A DNA stretch of 5,418 nt. Source: Thermoplasmata archaeon (lineage in GTDB: Archaea > Thermoplasmatota > Thermoplasmata > UBA184). The position numbers and the translations under genes are program-made. Below, in pieces: positions 1-5,128 of this stretch; position 1 is the first letter of the stretch, and every line of letters begins with the position of its first letter. The notes under the pieces were generated by a model. That model was not told the origin of the DNA and did no database searches. It saw only the letters and a list, made by a program, of their open reading frames with translations. The stretch spans positions 1-5,418 of the forward strand of contig DAHVAA010000120.1 of NCBI GenBank assembly GCA_027314845.1. Reading direction: 5' to 3'.

Positions 1-2
1 CC

Positions 3-113
3 GCGGGTGCGCCTCCCCCGGCCGCCGCCGGCCAGAAGTTCTGCTCCTCGTGCGGTTCCGCGAACGCCCCCGGCGCGCAATTCTGCGCCAAGTGCGGCGC
101 CCCGATGGCCTAG
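3..113 (+). CDS. C-terminal end of a double zinc-ribbon protein (partial)
   Basis: This is the last 36 codons of a gene entering from the left edge, ending at TAG 111-113. The frame reads an Ala/Pro/Gly-rich linker, then KFCSSCG and, eleven residues later, QFCAKCGAPMA at the very C-terminus. Two closely spaced FCxxCG knuckles with an N-A-P-G-A-type spacer are the hallmark of the zinc-ribbon modules that often end archaeal and bacterial proteins of varied function; the four cysteines would bind one zinc ion. The Ala/Pro linker suggests a flexible tether to an N-terminal domain outside the window, so the function of the whole protein cannot be told. The frame is open to the left edge and has no start here. 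Confidence 0.8.
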   Translation, partial: AGAPPPAAAGQKFCSSCGSANAPGAQFCAKCGAPMA

Positions 114-137
114 TCAGGGCGAACGGCCCCGCGCCAA

Positions 138-162
138 CCCCTTCCCCTCTCTCTCTTTCTTC
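138..162 (+). terminator. Pyrimidine tract downstream of the zinc-ribbon gene, weak terminator candidate
   Basis: A 25-base run of only C and T begins 24 bases after the stop of the zinc-ribbon gene and is one of the few T-containing stretches in this GC-rich region. Archaeal transcription ends at T-rich tracts without needing a hairpin. However, the longest T run here is only three bases, so this is a weak candidate. The rest of 114-248 shows no gene or clear promoter. Confidence 0.2.
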
Positions 163-248
163 GTGCAGATCTCCGCCGCAGACCAGTGACCGGGGGGGCC
201 AATCGAGATGACCCCGCGCTACCTCTCGGTCGGCGAGGCCGCGGATCC

Positions 249-563
249 ATGTATCGGACCCTCGAGGTCTGCTCGAACCGCGGGGGGTTCGAGACGGTGC
301 CGGACCCCCCCCGACCGGTCGATTTGGTGGATGCCCGCCACCGGCTCGAGACGGCGGGGATCGCGGTCGTGGACGCGCGGGTAATGCTCATTGCGGCGCT
401 CGAGGCGGAAGTGACGATCAGCCGGAACGGACGGCTCCTGTTCAAGACCGGAGACCGGGCGCTCGCCGAGCGGACGCTCGACCACCTGAGTCGGCTGCTC
501 GGATTTTCCGACCTCGAACCCTCGGAAAGGCCGACGGACCGCGCGCCGAAGCGGCGGGGGTAG
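249..563 (+). CDS. Small conserved-looking protein of unknown function, about 104 aa
   Basis: I do not recognise this gene. From ATG 249 it gives 104 residues ending at TAG 561-563. An in-frame GTG at 186 would add 21 residues, but that extension is Gly/Arg-rich and low-complexity, so ATG 249 is preferred; neither start has a good Shine-Dalgarno site. After a short N-terminal segment (LEVCSNRGGFETV) there is a hydrophobic helix-like stretch (residues about 38-52, VVDARVMLIAALEA). Then comes a strand-turn-strand motif, VTISRNGRLLFKTGDRALAERTL, followed by a helix. The 'xVTIxxxGRxxxKTxDxxxAE' pattern recalls the small alpha/beta tails of some archaeal E1-like (ThiF/MoeB) adenylyltransferases and other ferredoxin-like modules, but this is only a resemblance. 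The C-terminal 15 residues are charged and Arg/Pro-rich. There is no signal peptide or convincing membrane segment. It lies 48 bases upstream of the thiolase and may or may not be co-transcribed with it. It contains an 8-C run (305-312) where a sequencing error would shift the frame. Confidence 0.6.
   Translation: MYRTLEVCSNRGGFETVPDPPRPVDLVDARHRLETAGIAVVDARVMLIAALEAEVTISRNGRLLFKTGDRALAERTLDHLSRLLGFSDLEPSERPTDRAPKRRG
272..293 (+). repeat. Perfect 8-bp inverted repeat (hairpin) early in the small gene
   Basis: CTCGAACC at 272-279 and GGTTCGAG at 286-293 are exact reverse complements around a six-base loop, GCGGGG. The structure begins 23 bases after the proposed ATG at 249, so in the mRNA it would sit next to the translation start. 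It could be chance in GC-rich coding sequence, a translation-dampening hairpin, or a binding palindrome. Confidence 0.4.
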
Positions 564-611
564 GGTTCAGGTTAAGGGCGGGACCGTGCTGAGTCCGGCG
601 GCAGCGGGTCC

Positions 612-1769
612 ATGCGAGAAACCTGGGTCGTCGGAGCGGCCTCCAACCGCTACGGCAAGATGAAAGAGAGCGGCCGGGAGGCCGCCACCCGGGTGGCGAT
701 GGAAGCGATCCGCCAGTCCGGGCTCACCCCGAAGGACATCGGTCACACGTTCGTGGCGAACGCCTTCGGGATCTCCGAGCACCAGGGGCACGTGGGTCCG
801 CTCATCAACAACGGGCTCGGGATCCCGGACGTCCCTTCGGTGACTCTCGAGAGCGCCTGCTCTTCCTCCAGCGCCGCCCTCCACGAGGCGTACGTGCAGG
901 TCGCGGGGGGGTTCGTGGACGCGGCGCTCGTGGTCGGGGCCGAGAAGCTCTCGCACCTCGACACCCTTGCCGCGACCAGCTACTTCGCCGTGGCCGCCGA
1001 CTACGCCTTCGAGACGAAGAATGGGGCGACGTTCCCGGGCCTTTATGCCACGCTCGCGAGCGCCTACCGTCAGGCGTTCCCCACGAAGGACGAGATGTTC
1101 GGCGCGATCGCCGTGAAAAATCACGCGAACGCCGCGCGCAACCCGCATGCCCACTTCCAGAAGGAGATCTCGATGGAGACCTACCTCGCGTCGCCGATGG
1201 TGGCCTCCCCGCTCCGCCTCTACGATTGCTGCCCGTTCTCCGACGGGGCCTCGGCGCTCGTGGTGGCGGCGAAGGAGTTCGTCCAGCACCCGGTTACGGA
1301 GCCCCTCGTCGTCCGTGCCTCGGCCCGTGCGGGCTCGGTGACCGACATGCAGGACCGCCCGGACCTCCTTGGCCTTCCTTCGACGCGCACCGCCGCGGAC
1401 AAGGCATTCCGTCAGGCGAAGATGTCCCCGAAGGACATCGACTTCCTCGAGGTTCACGACTGCTTCACCATCGCCGAGGCGCTCGCTCTCGAGGACCTCG
1501 GGTTCATGTCGAAGGGGACCGCCGCGAAGGAGAGCTTCGAGGGCGTCACGGCGCGGGACGGGAAGCTGCCCGTGAACCCCTCCGGTGGCCTGAAGGCAAA
1601 GGGCCACCCCGTGAGCGCCACCGGCGCAAGCCAGGTGGTCGAGATCTTCGAGCAGTTCAACGGGCTCGCCAAGGGCCGCGAGGTGCCGAAGACCGAGGTC
1701 GCCCTCGCCCATAACGTCGGCGCGACCGGCGGCTCCTGCTCCGTCCATATCTTCTCCCGACGGGGCTAG
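612..1769 (+). CDS. Thiolase, SCP-x / archaeal acetyl-CoA acetyltransferase type
   Basis: This 385-residue protein has the full length of the SCP-x-like thiolase family and most likely cleaves 3-ketoacyl-CoA or condenses acetyl-CoA in the cytoplasm. The nucleophile is Cys83 in ESACSSSSAAL. The second half holds EVHDCFT (His282, Cys284), the GHP motif with His332 in NPSGGLKAKGHPVSATG, and the C-terminal HNVGATGGSCSVHIF (Cys376). The HDCF motif and the NPSGG...KGHP form are typical of this subfamily rather than of classical FadA-type thiolases. All expected catalytic residues are present. ATG 612 starts directly with the first beta strand (MRETWVVGAASNRYG), as expected; there is no strong Shine-Dalgarno site before it, so a leaderless or short-leader mRNA is possible. 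It is followed after 12 bases by a DUF35 protein, the usual partner of this thiolase class. In archaea such pairs can also serve the mevalonate pathway with HMG-CoA synthase, but none is present here and the neighbours are degradative, so fatty-acid breakdown is favoured. Confidence 0.92.
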   Translation: MRETWVVGAASNRYGKMKESGREAATRVAMEAIRQSGLTPKDIGHTFVANAFGISEHQGHVGPLINNGLGIPDVPSVTLESACSSSSAALHEAYVQVAGGFVDAALVVGAEKLSHLDTLAATSYFAVAADYAFETKNGATFPGLYATLASAYRQAFPTKDEMFGAIAVKNHANAARNPHAHFQKEISMETYLASPMVASPLRLYDCCPFSDGASALVVAAKEFVQHPVTEPLVVRASARAGSVTDMQDRPDLLGLPSTRTAADKAFRQAKMSPKDIDFLEVHDCFTIAEALALEDLGFMSKGTAAKESFEGVTARDGKLPVNPSGGLKAKGHPVSATGASQVVEIFEQFNGLAKGREVPKTEVALAHNVGATGGSCSVHIFSRRG

Positions 1770-1770
1770 G

Positions 1771-1777
1771 AAGGAGG
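1771..1777 (+). promoter_or_regulatory. Strong Shine-Dalgarno site for the DUF35 gene
   Basis: AAGGAGG lies directly after the thiolase stop codon and four bases before GTG 1782. It is the best ribosome-binding site in the window and supports the GTG start and translation from a shared mRNA. Confidence 0.75.
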
Positions 1778-1781
1778 AGTC

Positions 1782-2201
1782 GTGGTCGTCGCGTCCGATA
1801 CGTTGCCGGCCGCCCCGCACACGATCGGCGAGTGGGTGAAGGGCTACGAGGAGGGCGGCACGCTGCGGGGCTTCCGATGTCGTCAGTGCGGGCTCGTCAC
1901 AGCGACCTGGGGACTCGCCTGCTCGCGGTGCGGGAGCGCCGGGCTCGAGGAACATGAGCTGACCCCCCGCGGCAAGGTCCTCGCGTTCACGATCCTGCAT
2001 GTGCCGGGCGACGAGTTCCTAAACGACGCGCCCTATGCCTACGTCGTGGTCGAGCTGGACGGCGGTGGGCGTGTCACCGGCTGGATGCCGAGCGTCAAGC
2101 AGGAATCCGGCCTCGTCATCGGCGAGCGGGTTCGTTTCACCCCGAGCTATAAGCCGGGCGTGCAGTTCGTCAAGGACGCCGAGGCGGTAGCGAGCGGGTG
2201 A
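1782..2201 (+). CDS. Zn-ribbon/OB-fold protein, DUF35 family, thiolase partner
   Basis: This 139-residue protein has the DUF35 layout. A short N-terminal helix (HTIGEWVKGYEEGGTLRGF) leads into a rubredoxin-like zinc ribbon with CRQCG (Cys33, Cys36) and CSRCG (Cys47, Cys50). An OB-fold domain follows from about residue 55 to 135 (GKVLAFTILHV, YAYVVVELDGGGRVTGWM, GERVRFTPSY). In structurally known archaeal thiolase/HMG-CoA synthase complexes, DUF35 bridges the enzymes and holds the CoA pantetheine; related DUF35 proteins or domains assist SCP-x-type thiolases in sterol or fatty-acid degradation. By position, 12 bases after the thiolase, it most likely forms a complex with that enzyme. It starts at GTG 1782, supported by a strong Shine-Dalgarno site, and its stop codon overlaps the GGTGA preceding the next gene. 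It has no signal peptide and should be cytoplasmic. Confidence 0.9.
   Translation: MVVASDTLPAAPHTIGEWVKGYEEGGTLRGFRCRQCGLVTATWGLACSRCGSAGLEEHELTPRGKVLAFTILHVPGDEFLNDAPYAYVVVELDGGGRVTGWMPSVKQESGLVIGERVRFTPSYKPGVQFVKDAEAVASG
2197..2201 (+). promoter_or_regulatory. Shine-Dalgarno-like GGTGA supporting the TTG start at 2209
   Basis: GGTGA overlaps the stop codon of the DUF35 gene and lies seven bases before TTG 2209. It matches part of the archaeal/bacterial GGAGGTGA consensus and makes the unusual TTG the likely start of the acyl-CoA synthetase, translated in coupling with the gene before it. Confidence 0.5.
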
Positions 2202-2208
2202 GCCTGGT

Positions 2209-3936
2209 TTGAGCGGTGCCCCCTCGCCCGAAGGGACCCCCGTCTGGCTCCGGCACTATCCGCCCAAGGTCCCCCAACACGTCGAGGTGCCCGAAAAGCT
2301 CCTGACCGACCTCGTCGAGGGCAGCGTTCGCCGCTGGCCCGAACGCACGGCGCTCGTCTACTACGGCGCGAAGTGGAGCTACCGGCAGTTCTGGGAGGAG
2401 AGCGGGCGGTTCGCGGCGGCTCTCGCTCGGGAGGGCGTAGGGCCGAAAGATAAGGTCGCCCTGTACCTGCCGAACTGCCCGGCGTACCCGATCGCGTTCT
2501 TCGGGACATTGCGCCTCGGCGCTGCCGTCGTACAGGTGAGCCCCCTCTACCTCGGCCAGGACCTCGCGCGACTCCTTCGCGACTCCGAACCGAAGGCCCT
2601 CGTCACGCTCGAATTCCTCTACCCCAACCTCGAGAAGGTCGCCAACGAGGCCGCCGTGCCGGCGGTGTTCGTCGCCCGGCTGCGGGAACTCTACCCGTGG
2701 TACCTCCGGCCGTTCGTCAACGGCGTGATGCGACGCCAGCATCTCTCGACCGACGTTCCGACCGGACCGTCGGTTAGACGGTGGCGGGTCGCGCTCCGGA
2801 CCCCGGGACCGGCTCCCGTCTGGCGCGCCGACCCTGCGACCTCGGTCGCGGTCCTTCAGTACACCGGGGGCACCACCGGGCGTCCGAAGGCCGCCATGCT
2901 GAGCCACCGGAACCTGGTCGCGAACGTCCTGCAGGCCTCAGCCTGGAACACCCGGCGCACGCCCGGCGAGGAGGTCGTGATGGCCGCGATCCCGTTCTTC
3001 CACATCTACGGGCTCACGATCGCGCTCCTCAACGGCCTCGCGGACGGCGCGACGGTCGTGATGCAGACCAAGCCCGAGGTCACGGAGCTGCTCCGATTGA
3101 TCCACCGATACCGCCCGACCCAGTTCCCCGGCGTCCCCGCGCTCTACCAGGCGTTCAACGACCATCCGCAGCGAGCGAAGTACGACATCCGTTCGATCCG
3201 CTTCTGCCTGAGCGGTTCCGCCCCGCTCCCGGTCGAGGTCGCCCGGCGGTTCGAGGCGATCACCGGCTCGGCGCTCGTCGAGGGGTACGGGCTCTCGGAG
3301 GCCTCCCCCGCTACCCATGCGAACCCGGTGGACGGCGAGCGCCGTGCCGGCTCGATCGGTCTTCCGCTCCCCGAGACCTCCCATCGGGTGGTCGATCCTG
3401 AGGACCGGAGCCACGTCCTTTCGGCCGGCGAGATCGGCGAGCTCGAGGTCCGCGGCCCCCAGGTCATGCTCGGGTACTACCGACAGCCCGAGGAGACCGC
3501 GCTCGTGCTCACGGACGGCTGGCTCCAGACCGGCGACCTCGCGCGGATCGACGAGGACGGCTACGCCTACATCGTCGACCGGAAGAAGGACATGGTGAAC
3601 GTCGGCGGGATGAAGGTCTACCCCCGCGAGGTCGAGGAGGTCCTGTTCCAGCACCCGGCGGTCGCCGACGCCGCGGTGGTCGGGGTGCCTGACGTCACGC
3701 ACGGGGAGGTCGTGAGAGCGTTCGTGGTACGGCGGCCCGGGATCCCGGTCACCGCGGAGGAGCTGATCGCGTTCGTCCGCGAGCGGATCGCCCACTACAA
3801 GGCGCCGAGGGCGGTCGAGTTCCGGGACGCGCTGCCGCGCAGCGGGGTCCAGAAGGTCCTACGCCGGGTCCTTCGCGAGCTTCCGCCGACCGCGGCCGAC
3901 GGGGCCGCCTCGGCCGAGCCCCGCCGCCCCGGCTAG
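2209..3936 (+). CDS. Long/medium-chain acyl-CoA synthetase (AMP-forming, FadD-like)
   Basis: This 575-residue enzyme of the ANL superfamily activates a free fatty acid with ATP and CoA to acyl-CoA, AMP and pyrophosphate. The N-terminus has the WLRHYPPKVP motif usual in FadD-like proteins, which argues for the TTG 2209 start. The P-loop is YTGGTTGRPK (residues 218-227); PFFHIYGL follows; the adenine-binding motif is GYGLSEAS (359-366). TGDLARIDEDGY (from 441, Asp443 for ribose) leads to the hinge region DRKKDMVNVGGMKVYPREVE (Arg458). The C-terminal catalytic lysine is probably Lys549 in LPRSGVQKVLRR. There the glycine usually just before the lysine is Gln, a mild departure. The last 17 residues form an Ala/Pro/Arg tail. 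The FHIYG motif and overall similarity to FadD/LcfB proteins favour medium- or long-chain substrates, but chain length cannot be read from sequence. It follows DUF35 by seven bases and ends convergently with the acyl-CoA dehydrogenase. Confidence 0.92.
   Translation: MSGAPSPEGTPVWLRHYPPKVPQHVEVPEKLLTDLVEGSVRRWPERTALVYYGAKWSYRQFWEESGRFAAALAREGVGPKDKVALYLPNCPAYPIAFFGTLRLGAAVVQVSPLYLGQDLARLLRDSEPKALVTLEFLYPNLEKVANEAAVPAVFVARLRELYPWYLRPFVNGVMRRQHLSTDVPTGPSVRRWRVALRTPGPAPVWRADPATSVAVLQYTGGTTGRPKAAMLSHRNLVANVLQASAWNTRRTPGEEVVMAAIPFFHIYGLTIALLNGLADGATVVMQTKPEVTELLRLIHRYRPTQFPGVPALYQAFNDHPQRAKYDIRSIRFCLSGSAPLPVEVARRFEAITGSALVEGYGLSEASPATHANPVDGERRAGSIGLPLPETSHRVVDPEDRSHVLSAGEIGELEVRGPQVMLGYYRQPEETALVLTDGWLQTGDLARIDEDGYAYIVDRKKDMVNVGGMKVYPREVEEVLFQHPAVADAAVVGVPDVTHGEVVRAFVVRRPGIPVTAEELIAFVRERIAHYKAPRAVEFRDALPRSGVQKVLRRVLRELPPTAADGAASAEPRRPG
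3933..3936. other. Shared CTAG: overlapping convergent stop codons
   Basis: The palindrome CTAG provides TAG on the plus strand (3934-3936, acyl-CoA synthetase) and TAG on the minus strand (3935-3933, acyl-CoA dehydrogenase). The two genes overlap by four bases, leaving no room for a terminator between them, so each transcript must run into the antisense of the other gene. Confidence 0.9.
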
Positions 3937-5126
3937 AGCCCGCGGCTCAACAGGTCGCGCGAGATCACGAGGCGCTGGATCTCGTTCGTCCCCTCGAAGA
4001 TCTCGCTGATGCGGGCATCGCGGTACGCCCGCTCGATCGGCGTGCCCCGGATGTAGCCGAGGCCCCCGTGGATCTGGAGCGCCTCGTCGATCACCTCGCT
4101 CGCCCATTCGGAGGCGAGGCACTTCACGACCGCCGACTCGCGGGTCTTCTCCGCCCGCTCTAGACGCGTCCACTTCTTCGGGTCGGTGCCGAGCCGGTCC
4201 TGGCGCGCGGCGGCGTGGTAGACCATGTAGCGGAGCGCGTGGACCTTCATCGCCATGTCCGCGAGCTTGAACTGGATCGCCTCGTACTCGCTGATCGGGA
4301 GACCGAACTGCGTGCGGTTCTTCGAAAATTCGAGCGCCTGCTGGGTCGCCGCCTGCATCCCACCGAGCGACGCCGCTCCCAGAGAGACTCGGCCGACGTC
4401 GAGCGCGGTCATCGCGACGTGGAACCCCTTCCCGACCTCGCCCAGCACTCGGTCCGGTCCGACGCGCACGTGGTCGAGGACGAGCTCCGCGGTCGAGGTG
4501 CCGTGAAGGCCCATCTTCTTCTCACAGCGGCCGACCTTAAACCCGGGCAGGTTCGAGTCGACCAGGAACGCCGTTACGCCCCCGTTCGGACCGAGCTTCA
4601 CGTCGTTCCCGGCCATGAGGACCACCGTGTCGGCCTCCCGCCCGTTCGAGACGTAGATCTTGTTGCCGGTGATCACCCAGTCGTCGCCGTCCTTGGCCGC
4701 GACCGTGTGGACCGCCCCGGAGTCGCTCCCCGACCCGGGTTCGGTGAGGCTGAACGCGAGGAGCTTCTCTCCCTTCGCGGCCGGAACGAGCCAGCGCCGC
4801 TTCTGCTCTTCGGTGCCGTAGTAGAGGAGCGGGGTCGTGCCGAGGGAGGTGTGCGCGCCGACGATCGTCCCGTGGGACGCGTCGACCCGGCCGAGCTCCT
4901 CGAGGAGGATGCAGTAGCCGACTTTGCCGAGGCCGAGGCCGCCGTACTCCTCGGGGATGGGCACCCCGAAATACCCCTCCTCCTGCATCCGTCGGACGCT
5001 GGCCCGCGGGAATTCCTCCCGCTCGTCCATCTCGGGAACGACCGGGGCGACCTCCTTCGCGAGGAACGCGCGGACGGCGTCCCGGAACGCCTCCTGGTCC
5101 GGCGAGAACGAGAATTCGAACGACAT
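3933..5126 (-). CDS. Acyl-CoA dehydrogenase (FAD-dependent)
   Basis: This 397-residue flavoenzyme would oxidise acyl-CoA to trans-2-enoyl-CoA and pass electrons to electron-transfer flavoprotein. The N-terminal helical domain (MSFEFSFSPDQEAFRDAVRAFL; GVPIPEEYGGLGL at 54-66) is followed by the FAD/substrate motif LLAFSLTEPGSGSDSGA (122-138) in the middle beta domain. The C-terminal domain has RTQFGLPISEYEAIQFKLADM, QIHGGLGYIRG (351-361), RAYRDARI and IFEGTNEIQRLVI; Glu378 in FEGTNE is at the position of the catalytic base of short- and medium-chain enzymes. The family is usually near 380 residues; a slightly longer charged stretch around LGTDPKKWTRLERAEKT probably accounts for the excess. Of the possible starts, ATG 5126 is chosen because it begins exactly at the family's N-terminus and is preceded by AAGGGAG; an upstream in-frame start would only add Arg/Gly-rich sequence read through the repeats. 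It follows the enoyl-CoA hydratase end by two bases, as in an operon. Substrate chain length is unknown. Confidence 0.93.
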   Translation of the reverse strand: MSFEFSFSPDQEAFRDAVRAFLAKEVAPVVPEMDEREEFPRASVRRMQEEGYFGVPIPEEYGGLGLGKVGYCILLEELGRVDASHGTIVGAHTSLGTTPLLYYGTEEQKRRWLVPAAKGEKLLAFSLTEPGSGSDSGAVHTVAAKDGDDWVITGNKIYVSNGREADTVVLMAGNDVKLGPNGGVTAFLVDSNLPGFKVGRCEKKMGLHGTSTAELVLDHVRVGPDRVLGEVGKGFHVAMTALDVGRVSLGAASLGGMQAATQQALEFSKNRTQFGLPISEYEAIQFKLADMAMKVHALRYMVYHAAARQDRLGTDPKKWTRLERAEKTRESAVVKCLASEWASEVIDEALQIHGGLGYIRGTPIERAYRDARISEIFEGTNEIQRLVISRDLLSRGL

Positions 5127-5128
5127 CG

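Noticed and set aside
192..312. Runs of 6-8 G or C (192-198, 282-287, 305-312) as phase-variable tracts
   Set aside because: Similar runs occur elsewhere in coding sequence here (for example 905-911 in the thiolase) and are expected in such GC-rich DNA; there is no contingency-type gene at this site.
208..384. Alternative frame from ATG 208 beginning MTPRYLSVGEAAD, reminiscent of a helix-turn-helix protein start
   Set aside because: After about 13 residues it turns into Arg/Ser-rich sequence and stops at TAA 382-384. The overlapping frame from 249 is more protein-like. A frameshift joining the two cannot be excluded.
572..577. TTAAGG as a TATA-like box upstream of the thiolase
   Set aside because: It is the least GC-rich spot in the 48-base gap and sits at a plausible distance for a near-leaderless mRNA, but it matches the archaeal TATA consensus poorly and no BRE is evident.
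567..2000. Long 477-codon open frame on the minus strand opposite the thiolase and DUF35 genes
   Set aside because: Its product is rich in Arg, Gly, Glu and His with no recognisable domain. It mirrors high-GC third-position bias of the well-supported plus-strand genes.
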